Source: Linyphia triangularis (Eukaryota; Arthropoda; Arachnida; Araneae; Linyphiidae). Taken from it: a stretch of 64,000 bases of DNA. The first letter of the stretch is position 1; each line of letters opens with the position of its first letter. The notes beneath the pieces are model-generated. The model made no database searches. It saw only the letters and a program-made list of their open reading frames with translations, and was not told the DNA's origin. Of the stretch, positions 30,445 to 43,700 are shown in pieces. The stretch covers positions 92,660,305-92,724,304 of the forward strand of contig OZ021725.1 of the NCBI GenBank assembly GCA_963978545.1, given 5' to 3'. Both the position numbers and the translations under genes were made by a program.

Positions 30445-30800
30445 AGTTGATTGATTGATTTGGATTTAACGACGCGACAAAGAGAAAATATCATGCTGCA
30501 CCGTCGCTTCTAAGAGAGTGGTTCAGTTTAGTTAGTACTGTCCCAACTGTCTATATCTACAACTATGAAATGCTTATCGCTGCCAAATACACTTCGTAAT
30601 TTTGCACTATGACAAGATTACAATGTCGAAACCTTATTGCGCATATCTCTCTCTTCACCCCCTCCCCACACCATCGAAAAGATATTAAAGCCCCAATATA
30701 TTTAATGTGCATCAGCCCCCCCCCCCCCCATTATATTAAACATTAGTATTTGACGTGGCCAGGACCGAACCCACGATCTGCCGCTCATGAGCTCTGTTCC
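30445..30800. mobile_element. SINE-related fragments around a C14 run
   Basis: GATTGATTGATTTGGATTTAACGACGC (from about 30447) matches the post-B-box part of the family B SINE. A minus-strand B box GGTTCGGTCC (30771-30762), with CTCATGAGCGG upstream on that strand, looks like a second tRNA-related fragment. A C14 run (30716-30729) lies between them. Confidence 0.4.
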
Positions 30801-32234
30801 TCTAAAACCTTGTGAGGATGAGTTGAGTATTCGTTGTGATGCCAGTAAAAGTAATCCAACAGTTGTTAGGATTTTAGTTGCACAAATATTCCTATTTTAT
30901 CACTGGTTAAATTTTTACTGTGAAATTAATTTTGAACGTGGTAAAATTAAGCCGAATCGAATGGATTTTTGTTGCGAAAATCTCTCAATTAGGAAAAAAA
31001 AAATATTTCTCTGATTCAAAAATTAATTTTGAATTTTGTAAAATAAGTGCAATTGTATCATTGTTGCAAAAACAACATTAAAATGACATTTGAAAATTGT
31101 TGAGAGAGTTACAAAAGGATTTTTTTGTTCTAACTATTGGTACGTGTTTGTGTAGTTACCATCTCCACAAGGAATTAAAATGCGGTATACTTTCAATACA
31201 AGGTAACCGGGTTCATAGTAACCTGGTAATAATATAATCTTGTGACTGATGGATTCGAAACCTTTTTTCAGCCCAAATAATGGTCTATAGAATAATAGAG
31301 AGTACTGTATGAAGAATTCAACCTAGTTTCTAAGTTTTGATGTTGGCGTGAAAGGGAAGAATAAAGTGCCGATTCAGATATTTCTTTAATCATATAATAG
31401 CAATAACACGGCATCCTGCCATTTTCTATGCAATATAACACTAAACATAAATAAAAAACGGCATAAAAATTTTCATTTTATATTGCAAGTTATTTGCAAA
31501 TTTACGAAACTTTTTTTCTCTTATATTGGAGTTTTAGAAAAATAGAAAGAAAAAAAAATAGATTTTTTATATCGATAGAAATTCTTTATTTTGCTGTAAA
31601 AGGAATAATAATAATGACCAGTTTAAAAAAAAAAAAAAAAAAAATCAAGCAATGCACTTTTGGCGAAATTTTAGAACTTGGACTGCCAATATCGAATGCA
31701 TTTATTTTCAACTGATATTTCAAATCTAGAGCAACAATACAGTTACAAATGTCATGTTACTTTTTTCGTTAGATTTTAAGGATGTATTTAATTCTGAATT
31801 AAATGATTTAAAGCATTTAAATCCGAGCAAGGATAGAGAGAGGAGAGTTATTTGTTTTGCAAAATTTCCTAGTGGAAACTTCAATGCTGGTATTAAAAAT
31901 ATATAAAATGTATGCAATGTTTAAATAAAAAAATACATATATATAATTTTATTTTAGTAAAATTGAGCAAACTATAAGTAACGGGTGCACAAATCTAAAC
32001 TAGTGCACTGATAATTGCCAAACATTACAAATTAAAGAAAATGACCAAAATATTTATGATTTTACTAAAAAATTTAAATCAGAATAATCGAGGATGTATT
32101 ATAAAACTTTATAATACAACTTTTGTGTCAATGTGTTTAAAGTATTGAGAATAACAATAAATAATACAAAGTAAATCTTATTAAATTTGACATACAGTAC
32201 ATGAACTTATATTTCAAGCTAAAATGAGATGCGT
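30801..32234. other. AT-rich sequence downstream of the GPCR gene
   Basis: No coding signature. Several AATAAA motifs occur on either strand. Confidence 0.5.
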
Positions 32235-32919
32235 TTTATTACATTTAAGTGAGATTCTTTCATAAATATCTAAAGAAGCAGTGTGTACATGCAAATGAAA
32301 ATAGTTTCTTTAATACATAGCATGGCATTATTTGCATTGTTAACACTTAAGAGTGATATAGTGGTATATACATCCAAATACTTAAGAATTGCCAAAAGAA
32401 AGACGCTGTTGTTAAACTGGCTTTGAAAATTACTAACAGGCGACTAACTTCTCTTTATAAAACATCTTGCATTTCTTAAATAGTCACTCAAAATAAGACA
32501 AAATCACGTCTTAAATTTCTTTGCAAGATACACAGCTCGATAGTGGTCCGTATAATATACAATTTCGAATTGTTTTTACGACTGGCAATAGATGAGTCTT
32601 AAGTACACCAAAACTTGATTCGAAATTGCTATTTTTTACATTCTAGAAGTTTCTTTTATCACAATTATTTTAGTATCTCAAGTTCTTATAGTTAAGCATT
32701 TAAGTACAATTTACAAATAATTACACACTATTCATTTACGCAATCTCATTCTTCATGCCCATTCGTGGCCCTAAACTGTCTGAATTTACCAAACACAGCT
32801 CATCAATTTGATCGAATCAGTAAATTTTTTCGAAATCAATTTAATTCCTAAAAGTTTTTAATATTCGCTTTTGAATTGCGATTCCCAAAATAATTTCATC
32901 TCTTAATCAACCACGTTTT
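32235..32919 (-). other. Probable 3' UTR of the GPCR gene with AATAAA signal
   Basis: The 685 bases after the TGA stop are AT-rich and contain no other recognisable gene. Reading the minus strand from the stop, the first canonical poly(A) signal AATAAA that I find is at 32240-32235. A 3' UTR of about 0.7 kb is therefore plausible. This is inferred from the signal alone. Confidence 0.4.
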
Positions 32920-34938
32920 TCATGTTCCTTCATAGTCCTCGACTGATCGTATGGTCTCAACTTGCCTCACTAACTTGGGTCTGTTGATATCATCGGATTT
33001 GGATGTCGATGTGGTCACAGACGGTGAATCTATGGTCTCTGAGTTATTGGAAGAGGTCAGTTTGGCGTCACTTGACTTCTTGTTCTTCATGTGGCTGTGG
33101 ATGAAGGACTTGCGTCTGGCGCTGCCGAAAGACGATAAGTTCTTCTTACCACTTTCGCTGGACGAGGTCGAATCCTCTGGTACAGTGGTAACACGCTTGT
33201 GGTAGGTGACAGATGGTCTCGATTCCCACAGCTCTTCTGAGGTGTTAAAGAGGTATTTGCCGATTCCACGTCTGGATGGAAGGTTGGTGTCAGAATCCAC
33301 CACATGTTGTTGTTGCTCATTGCTGTTGTTGCTTTCAAGAGACATGCTGCAATTCTCTGTGGTGTCACTGCTTGTTGAATCTCTGTTCAAGCTGCTCTTG
33401 AGTCGGAACAGGATCAACCTGCTAGAGGAGTTCGGCTGCTGGACCACGTGGGGCATGCTCTTCTGAACGAGGTTGCGGTTGTATGAATTATTGTAGATGG
33501 CATGCACGTTACCACTCGCTTTGTTGTTATACTTCCTCCTGGACGCTGGCATCGGCTTAGTGTCAAAAAAGTAGTCGTCAGATATGTTGGAGATGGTTTC
33601 GTCTAGTTCCTCTCTGCTGTGATCTTCGGAGGTGTTGAAGATTTGCCAGTGCCCGTCGATGTCTTGGTAGAGTGCTGGTAGTGCTTTGACCTTTTCCGAG
33701 CCTTCGTTCTCGATGCTGGCGGAAAGGATGCAAGGATTGACTCCAGTGTGACCTCCCTTCTCCTTGCTTGCCCGGTGGAACATCCATCTTTTGTTCTTGT
33801 TCAAATTTGATGGCCACAGCATTTGCTTGACGTGTTTGCGCGAAGTTTTGTTACGGAACACGTACAGATATGGATTAATGACACAAGCACTCGATGAGCA
33901 GGCTATCATAATAAACATGGCTAAATTCGGAATCTGGTTGCTAATATCAAAGTAGGCCTCCATCGAAATGGCTGTGAAGTATGGCAGCCAGCACAGAGTG
34001 AATGTGGTGACGACCAGCATTCCGGTCCTCACCGCTTTCCACTCCTCCCCGAAGAACTGGTTTGAACCCGAACTCCATCTGCGATACTTTTTCTTCTGAG
34101 GGGCACCAGCACTGCAAGACTTGAACTGCGATTCGGGCATTGCTACATCCACACTTGTGCTGTTCACGCTGTGCTTCCTGGCTCTCTCAGAATTATCCCT
34201 GGCAGCCTGGAACATGGAAGAGTAGACGCATATCGTGGTGAGGAATGGTACCATGAACCCAAGAACGACCAGCACGCTGGCGTATGAAAGACTGTAAGGA
34301 TCGTTTTGGATCCACTCCAGCGTGCACATGTGCCAGTTTGGTCTGAATTTGAAGTCTGCAATGCCGAAAAACGGTGGCGTCGCTACCAGCACCCCCAAAA
34401 ACCATGTGAGGAATATCATGCATCCCGTCCGCTTCTTGGTGATGGTCATCGAGTAGTGAAGTGGGCTGTTGACTGCACAGTTTCTGTCCAGAGCTATTAA
34501 CAGGAGTGATAAGACAGATGTAATGTTGAGGGTGGTGAAAATAAACCCGCTGATGATGCACGTCGCCTCGCCGAGCAGCCATCTTTCAGCTGCGATGGAG
34601 ACAGTGATTGTGGGGAGTATCAGGATGCTCTGAAGGAGGTGAGATATGGAAAGGTTGAGGACGAATCTGTTGGAGAAGGTCCTTAGAGTAGGTCTCTTGT
34701 AGAAGAGAAGCAGCACCAGGACGTTGCTGATGAATCCGATGGACGAGACTAATATGAGGAATGTGAGTTGGAGGTAATGGGATACTTCTTCGGATGTAGA
34801 AGAACTGTCTAGGCGTTCAAGTACTGATGTTGCAGGGGTTTCCGTCGTTGTTGTTGTGGCTATGACTGTTGTTGAGTTGGTGAAAAAGTCACCTTCATCT
34901 GTCCAGTGGCTCGCGTCGGTTGCTCCATCTTCTTCCAT
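32920..34938 (-). CDS. Class A orphan GPCR, GPR161-like
   Basis: Encodes a 672-residue plasma-membrane receptor expected to couple an unknown ligand, or constitutive activity, to G proteins. The N-terminus (1-55) has no clear signal peptide, is Thr-rich and carries an N-glycosylation sequon at N21. Seven membrane segments lie at about 56-80, 90-112, 125-150, 171-193, 216-242, 304-325 and 337-360. Class A marks are C127 (TM3) paired with C205 (ECL2), W179 (TM4), P231 (TM5), CWLP at 316-319 and NPYLY at 355-359. Two are abnormal: the DRY site is D151-R152-N153, and TM2 has H100 where Asp is usual. The roughly 300-residue tail is Ser/Asn-rich, with a PKA-type RRKS at 608-611 and two FNTSE motifs (434 and 564). 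Stretches such as TFSNRFVLNLS and the MTIT region after TM3 recall GPR161, but orthology is an inference. The ATG follows an in-frame TAG at 34942-34944 and has A at -3 and G at +4. The exon has markedly higher GC than its flanks. Confidence 0.93.
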   Translation of the reverse strand: MEEDGATDASHWTDEGDFFTNSTTVIATTTTTETPATSVLERLDSSSTSEEVSHYLQLTFLILVSSIGFISNVLVLLLFYKRPTLRTFSNRFVLNLSISHLLQSILILPTITVSIAAERWLLGEATCIISGFIFTTLNITSVLSLLLIALDRNCAVNSPLHYSMTITKKRTGCMIFLTWFLGVLVATPPFFGIADFKFRPNWHMCTLEWIQNDPYSLSYASVLVVLGFMVPFLTTICVYSSMFQAARDNSERARKHSVNSTSVDVAMPESQFKSCSAGAPQKKKYRRWSSGSNQFFGEEWKAVRTGMLVVTTFTLCWLPYFTAISMEAYFDISNQIPNLAMFIMIACSSSACVINPYLYVFRNKTSRKHVKQMLWPSNLNKNKRWMFHRASKEKGGHTGVNPCILSASIENEGSEKVKALPALYQDIDGHWQIFNTSEDHSREELDETISNISDDYFFDTKPMPASRRKYNNKASGNVHAIYNNSYNRNLVQKSMPHVVQQPNSSSRLILFRLKSSLNRDSTSSDTTENCSMSLESNNSNEQQQHVVDSDTNLPSRRGIGKYLFNTSEELWESRPSVTYHKRVTTVPEDSTSSSESGKKNLSSFGSARRKSFIHSHMKNKKSSDAKLTSSNNSETIDSPSVTTSTSKSDDINRPKLVRQVETIRSVEDYEGT

Positions 34939-34970
34939 ATTCTACTCCTCAATAAACAACAAACAATTTT

Positions 34971-34987
34971 CTGAAATACAAACAAAA
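34971..34987 (-). promoter_or_regulatory. Probable 3' splice acceptor upstream of GPCR start
   Basis: On the minus strand a T-rich tract ends in TGTATTTCAG, with the AG at 34972-34971, 33 bases before the receptor ATG. This matches the animal 3' splice-site consensus. It implies that the coding exon begins at 34970 and that at least one untranslated exon lies at higher coordinates. No matching donor could be assigned by eye. The in-frame TAG just before the ATG means the coding sequence does not extend into that upstream exon. Confidence 0.55.
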
Positions 34988-37900
34988 CAAATGTTAAAAT
35001 TTTTAAGTGGATTTCCTTTGCCGTGAAAAGCAGAGTCTTTGGGAAAAGTGTTTTATAATACCTTAAATCATCTTCTCTAAAAGGATAGAAATTTATACAA
35101 CGCAATTATAATATCACATGAAAAAAAAATCGCATGTCCATTCTATACTAATAAAAAGAACAGATTGAAAATTGTTTGTATTGTTTGATTGAAAATAGGA
35201 AACTCTTTAACAGATGAAAATTAAAGTTAAAATTCCCCAAATGTCTTTTTAGTAAATAATGTAGAATTGGATTAGCAGATTAAAATTGTGCATTCGTTGA
35301 GACTAATGAGTAGACGATGGATGAACCCTCAGAAAAATGTGTGAACAACATTTATGAAAAGAATGGTCCAAATTAATACCCAATGAGTTATTTACAATAT
35401 TGTAAACGTTTGAAATGAGTATTCTTTTCTGTTGCATAGTTAAGTTTCAATTCTCAACAAACCATATATATTGCTAAAGATTTTTTTTTATTTACTTTTA
35501 TTTTATGTAAATATTCAAGGGACAGATGCTGAATTCATATCACAATAAAAATAAATACTTTTTTATAAAAAGTGCCTACTTTTGTTTTTATCTTCATATA
35601 CTAAAGAAAAGAGTATGAATGTCAAACTAAATTACTTCCTAGTAAACATACATCTTCTCGTGCATTTAATTCCTTTTCTTTTTCTGCATTTATATTAAAT
35701 CGGATTAGTTTGAGTTTATAGAATTACATTTTCAGATTAAAAAAAGCTTGATCTTTTCCACTTAATCTTACTTAATAAGGGTAAACCAAGATTTTCTCCT
35801 TAAAATTTTGTACAAAGGTATAAATCAAAGAATTTTTTTAGTTGAACAAAAAATGCGAAAATAACACACAATGAATATTTATTGAAGCACATAAACTGTT
35901 TTATATTTAAATTAATTAGAGAGTAATAGTTTTTAAGAATAAAACTATATAAAAAACCAATAATAATTTAATCAACTATTTAATTTAATATTAATTTTAT
36001 TAAAGAAAATATTGGATAGGTGATCTTAATAATGAAAATATCACTTAATATGTGATAAAAAAAATTAAATTGAAATCGGCAAAGGGAGAACGATATTGTT
36101 CAAAACAAAATCTTAAGCCGCAATTTTATGGCATTTTACTCTAATCAGATTATAGGTTATAAGCAATATAAATAAATAAACAGGATCTAATACCACTCCT
36201 TTTGCGAATTGTAATTATATAGCATTTTTAAGATCCATTTTTGAAATTTTATGTTATTTTTTTTACTTTAAAATGACAGTTGTAACATTTCTATGAGTCT
36301 CTTTTATTTGAAGAGATTATAGGAAAATCTCCAAAGTGATTGAGTAAAAGTTTAGAATTTTGGAAATTTTGTAACTTTCGAAATAGCAACTTTAGTTTAA
36401 TTTTTTTTTTTTTTTTTTTTTTAATTTTTATTTATCATAGAAAATTATTTAAAATTTAACTCTATGAAAATATAATGCTTTTAAAAGCCTCTTTTTAGCT
36501 TAAGTTTTACAACAATAAAACAATTAAAAATAAAATAATTGGCAGTTACATTTTTCAGCTTGATTGGAGCCCTTAATAGCTTCTCATCAAAAACGATCAT
36601 CGGACATCAATAGAAATGCCCTTACTTTTTAATGATTTCCTGTCGAATAGAAACAATTATGTAATATTTTCCCAAAGAAGAAGTTATTTTGTAAGTGTAA
36701 AGAAATGCATGAGCAATTGAGCATAGTTAAGGGGTTAGTTGCACGCAATTGTGATTCTGTATCTAAATAATATTAAAATGGTTTGTTTTTAAGTTATATT
36801 TAAAAAATATTATTTATTTTAAACACCCAACTTATTTTATGTCTATTCAATAAATTCTTTTGTAAATATTAATTCATGCATTCACAGTTTCAAAACTTGG
36901 TTATTGTTACTTTAGATGATAATCTCTTTAAATGCATGCACTTTCATTTTCCAAAAAACTTTTTATAGGCTAAAACTTTTTTTCAGTTGTTTTATACTTA
37001 TTCCATGGGTTAAAATGTTTTTAAAACTATATATGGTTATTACATTTGTAAAGTTTTAAGATAAATAAATGAAAGGGCATTAAGAAAATATTCTATTTTT
37101 TTATAACAATCGTTTCGAGAATTCAAGGATTTAATAAAAAATCACGAATATTTATATAATAAGTAATATTTATAAACGAAAATAATAATACTTCAAAGTC
37201 ATTAAAAATACTTCCGTAGCTAGAATGAAATTTATACACTACTAAATATCCTAAAGTGCACAGAAGCATAATGTGGCACATTGGATATATTTAACGACCA
37301 CTAACAATTGGTATTTAATATGTCACGGTATTGATTGTATTAATATTGCTATCAATTTTAAAAAATAGAAATCATAAATATAAATGATTAATTAAGATTA
37401 TTTTGGGTTTCCTTTTTTAAGAATAGTTATTTTTTTTACAAATACATCTTGCTTTAACACTATATTCGTTAAGTTTAATATTTAATAATTTTGAAATCTT
37501 ATTCAGCTTTAAATTTTGGGGTTCACAAACAGTTGAAAAGAATATTTATTTTTGATGTTTATTATGTAATTACTTATTAACTGTGGTGTTTTATAATTCC
37601 TCAAAATATATTTCGGACTGCAGAGCATTTCATCAGAATAAGTTGCGAACATATTAATAATTAAGAGAATTATTTAGTAATATATATTACTTTTTATTAA
37701 AGAAAGATTAAAAAAAAATTATTACTCTCTACGTTGGAAATGTTTATTCGAGATCTACGTGTATAACGTCAAGCTCATCTTCAATTTTTTTTGTTTTTGT
37801 TTCGATACCTTTCATCGTAATTTTTGAATATTAAATTATTGTTTTGACAAATTAAACGCAGCGCTCTTTTCATAAGAAAGGCGAGTTTTAATATAGATAA

Positions 37901-38389
37901 GAGAACAATGTTAATAATGCATTTTTATGGCAGGAAGAGACAAAAAAAAAAAATTAAAAAAAAAAAAAAAAATTCATTATTTCGTTCCAACATTTTTCCA
38001 ACCACAGTTATAATGGGATGCATAAGAGTTTGCAAGAAAATGCGCTTTTACATAAATTTGAAAAAGCTAGCAGTTAGTCAGTTAGTTTTATAAATTTACG
38101 AAATTCATATTTCATACATTTTGTTTTGGAAATAAATTTGATGTGCAGCTAAAAAAATTATACGTATAGTTCCGACTTAGTTACAATGATAATTATTGTT
38201 GTTGGGTTAATACTACTGCTAGTACTACTACTACTACTACTAATAATAATAATAATATTAATATGTAATAATATTAATAATATCAACAGCAATAATAATA
38301 ACAACTACAATAATAATGATGATGATAGTAGTTTTAAACTAATAACAATTTTAATTATTATTTATTATTTAAATTTCAAATAATAATAA
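34988..38389. other. AT-rich upstream/intronic sequence of the GPCR gene
   Basis: No exon or RNA gene recognised. If the acceptor at 34971 is real, this is at least partly the 5' UTR intron. A T run lies at about 36400-36422 and a mixed A tract near 37940-37972. Confidence 0.45.
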
Positions 38390-38575
<186 letters not shown>

Positions 38576-39001
38576 TATTAATTGTTTTTTTTAGACTATC
38601 ATCATTCTAATCATTATCGTCATAATTAAAATATAAAAGTTTTAGCTTTACTTAATAAATTATATACTAATTAACAAAACATTTTTCATTGACATAATTT
38701 GAATCAATTGCTTTAGTAATATAGCCTTTAAGAAAGAGCAAAAAATGAAAAGTATGTAACATATTCAAAATTCTTTTAAGTCTTCTCTAAGGAACATATG
38801 CGTTGTTTAAAAATTTAACTTTATACTTTATCAGAAAATACATTTTTTTGGTGCTTTAATTCTACAAATAGCAATATCTAGAATATAATAGTAGTAAATA
38901 ACAAATCAAAAACCACTTTAGTTAAGTTAAATAAATGCTAAGGAAAACTTTGCCTCGAACAATAAGAGATTCTATGTTTCCATAGTTAAAGAAATAAATA
39001 C

Positions 39002-39045
<44 letters not shown>

Positions 39046-39622
39046 TAGGTAGGCAGCAAACTTTTCAAAAATTACAGTACAACAACATGTATACTTTTAA
39101 AAATAAAACTCAGGTGGGTTTTGTTACTCATTACGCCTAACGCAACTCATTAACTATTTTAGAAGACTTCTTACTAATAGTAAATATTACTTCTAAAATT
39201 CTTATTATATTTTACTAAACACTTTAATTTTTAATAAATGCTTTAATTTTATTACTATATATTCCTTTGTATTTTTCAATATGTATGCATATATTTACTG
39301 CTAATTTTAGAAATTTTCAAGGCATACATCAGGTTTGTTTTTGATTCAAGGTTTTAAAAATTAAAAGTGTTTAGGTACGAGGCAGAAACAAGAACCAACT
39401 AAGTGTTTCAAATCCATAATTAATCATTCCAATTAAGTTTTTCAAAACACCTACTATTATTCAGCCAAATTAATCAGACTTTTATTTTATGATTAACAGA
39501 TCGAGAACCTTTTAATAATGATTTTTTATATAGATTCAATACATTTTTTAGAAATTTTACAGACTAGAAAATATAATTCTTCAATTAGGTTCAATTTTAT
39601 TATTTACATAGTTTATTTGATA

Positions 39623-39657
<35 letters not shown>

Positions 39658-39838
39658 GCTGATAGAATAATGTATCAGATATTTAAAAAATAAACACTTT
39701 TAATGTATTACATATATACCACGGATTCCTATAGTTACATTTATCACATGGATATTTAAAGTAATACATTGGCTGAAGAACTATTACTGAAAGTCGTGCA
39801 GTAGGAATTTTCAAACCTGATTATCACTCAGTCACATG
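38576..39838. other. AT-rich sequence with long T and A runs
   Basis: T40 at 39003-39042 and A32 at 39624-39655 are among the longest homopolymers here. No gene recognised. Confidence 0.55.
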
Positions 39839-39851
39839 ACTTAAAAAAACT

Positions 39852-40160
39852 CGTCGACGTATTCGTCCAGGACACTCCCTATCTCTTCCTTGTGATAGGC
39901 ACACCAATACCCGTCTGTCCCGACTTGCTAGTGGTCACCTTAAAGGCCTAACATATTCCGGGGGAAGCAAAAATTTTCCTCTTTGTCCTAAATGCCAAAA
40001 AGAACAGGCATCACCTCAGCACATTTTGGACTGCCTTGGACTGGACTGGGAGGACATTTATAACTGTCCACAACTAGTGTCAGACTTCATTAATGTCAAT
40101 GGCTTCACTGATATTGTCTGACTTCGTCAGACAAAAGGGAGATTAGAAACAACAACAACA
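39852..40160 (+). mobile_element. 5'-truncated non-LTR retrotransposon 3' end
   Basis: An open frame (39852-40121, about 89 codons plus stop TGA at 40119) contains RLSRLASGHLKGL, then a Cys/His cluster CPKC (about 39988-39999) with HILDC about 11 residues later, and ends FTDIV. This is the C-terminal arrangement seen after the RT/RNase H region of jockey/I-type LINEs. A short 3' UTR ends in an (AAC)n tail. A 13-bp direct repeat ACTTAAAAAAACT flanks it exactly (39839-39851 and 40161-40173), the mark of target-primed reverse transcription. The frame is uninterrupted, so the insertion is fairly recent. Confidence 0.88.
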
Positions 40161-40173
40161 ACTTAAAAAAACT

Positions 40174-40557
40174 AGGTGGGAAGTGATTACGAGAAAAAGC
40201 ATTCGTCATGTTTGGTCCGAAATTATATCCGTTAGGTAAAAGCCGTTGCCCAAGAGCAGTTTAGATAATAATGATAATAATAATAATAATAATAGTTTAG
40301 GTGTACATCACATCACTATATTCCCAAGTACGCGTGATGGTCAGTCACATTTTTATGCTATTGAAGCTAAATCACCCCCCCCCCCCCCTAAGAAAAGTGA
40401 GAAAAGGCTGATTCCATTTATCTCTATGTATAAAAACTCTTTCTAAATATATAAAAACTAAGTCTTTTGTTTCTGATGTTTAAAGAATTGTACATTTCTT
40501 TGTGAAGAATAAAAAAGTTTAATTTTGCAATCCAGTGTTATCATTACTCTGTGAAAC
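40174..40557. other. Short intergenic stretch with AAT repeats and a C14 run
   Basis: AAT triplets lie near 40266-40295 and a C14 tract at 40375-40388. No gene recognised. Confidence 0.6.
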
Positions 40558-42034
40558 TAGGAGTGTGGAACATCGCACAACTTTCAATTACACTAAAACA
40601 CAGACGTGGATTTGTGTCATTTACCGTTATTATATTTTGATCATTCCTCATTTAGAACAAATGGCCAGTTTTGTCGATATTTTTTGCGATAATTCATGTA
40701 TGGGTCTTTAAAAAAAAGCCCGCTAAAATTGTGATTTTGGCGATATAATATTCGATAATTCTCATATAATTCTTTATTATAAGTGAAATTGTGGAAAGAA
40801 AAAAGATCGGTTGATGAGGTATGCTCAAGGAAAGAATACCCTGTGTTGAATGCATTCGTTTTTCAATTTTTTAAGCATTCAAAGCATTTGAAAGGGGATT
40901 TCGGAGGTTGGGATGTTTAGAACACCATAAGAGTCATCACCACAGCGATTTTGATGAAAATTGTTAGAGCCGTTTTTTAGCAATCATTGAAAAATATGAT
41001 TTTTTTCAATGGCAGCTACCTTATGCGCATGCGCAATTTTGACGGAAACCTTAATGGTAGGTTCCATGGATCCGCACACCAAATTTGAACATCGTAGGTC
41101 AATTTGTTCGGGAGTTATGCTGACCACAGACGCACATACATTTTTTCCAGATTACTTTTTTGAAATCAGGTTGTTCCAAAACGTGGAGAAATTAATATTT
41201 TTTTTTCTGATCGAATGCTATACTTATGTATACATATGGGTAATTGAAAGTAAAAAATTCGTAACCATATTAAAAGCACTAATATGTAACTTTTTAGTTT
41301 TTACTTTCAAATACCCATATGCATACATAGGATAATGAAAGTATAGTATTCGGTCAAAAAAAAAATGCGATTTTTTTTTGTGTGTGCATTTTTTCACGTT
41401 TTCGAACATCCTAATCTCCAAAAAATGATAGAGGAAAAATGTCTGTCTGTGTGTCTATGTGTACGTGATCAGCATAACTCTCGAACAAATTGATCTACGA
41501 TGTTCAAATTTGGTGTGCGGGTTGATGATGGCACAAGGACCTACCATTAAGGTTTTCGTCGAAAAAGGTAGCTGCCATTAAAAAAATCATGTTTTTCAGT
41601 AACTGCTAAAAAACGGCTCTAACGATTTTGTTCAGAATCACTGTGGTAATGTATCTTAAACTGTTCTAAAGATCCCTATCTCCTAAATTTTCGTAAAGAT
41701 GCTTTATTAGTGTAAGAGGTTGAAAAACGAATGCCTTCAACACTGAGTTCTCTTTGATTCAGCATAGCTTATCATTAATCTTTTTTTTCCTCTCCTCAGT
41801 TTCACTTATAAGAAAGGATAATATAAGAACTATTAAGTATATCACCACAATCACAATTTTAGCGATTTGTTTTTTAAAGTTCCCCCAAAGACCCATATAA
41901 GATATATCGTGAAAAGTATCGCCAAACTTGCCATTTTTTCTAAAAGAATGCTGAAAATATAAAAACTGTAAATGGCACACATTGGCGTTAGTATTATAGT
42001 GTAATTGAAAGTTGTGCGATGTTCCACACCTCTA
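40558..42034. mobile_element. 1.48-kb foldback palindrome, hAT-like ends
   Basis: The left end TAGGAGTGTGGAACATCGCA and the reverse complement of the right end (TAGAGGTGTGGAACATCGCA) begin arms that stay alignable to the centre near 41297. Matched pairs include AAAACGAATGC (about 40853 and 41729), GGCAGCTACCTT/AAGGTAGCTGCC (41012 and 41565), CTTAATGGTAGGT/ACCTACCATTAAG (41050 and 41541), AATTTGAACATCG/CGATGTTCAAATT (41082 and 41498) and ACCCATATG near the centre. There is almost no unpaired loop. No transposase is readable. The ends resemble hAT termini, but flanking 8-mers do not match convincingly. Confidence 0.82.
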
Positions 42035-43327
<1,293 letters not shown>

Positions 43328-43409
43328 CTTCTCAAAATAAACATTTTGCAAAATATAAGTGTTTTAGATATATAATACTTTAGCAATATAATATTTAAAA
43401 AATTATATA

Positions 43410-43700
43410 TAATTTACAAAATACAAATATTTTACAAAGTAAAAATATTTTACAAAATAAAAATATTTTACAAAATAAAAATATTTTACAAATAAAAATA
43501 TTTTAAAAACTACAAATATTTTACAGAATAAAAATATTTTATAAAATAAAAATATTTTACAAAATAAAATATTTTACAAAATAAAAAAAAAATTACAAAA
43601 TTTTGTAAAATATAAGACATTTTACAAAATATAATTATTTTATACGAAATAATTATTTTACTAACTATAAATATTTTACAAAATAAACATAACTTTAGTA
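43410..43700 (+). repeat. ~19-bp degenerate tandem repeat
   Basis: AAATATTTTACAAAATAAA recurs about every 18-20 bases for some 15 copies, with small indels. The unit is partly palindromic (AAATATTT). The poly-K/I/F frames across it are artefacts. Confidence 0.8.

Noticed and set aside
32951..34582. Several 63-129-codon frames on both strands overlapping the receptor gene
   Set aside because: Shadow frames of a real, GC-richer coding exon, without own start context or domains.
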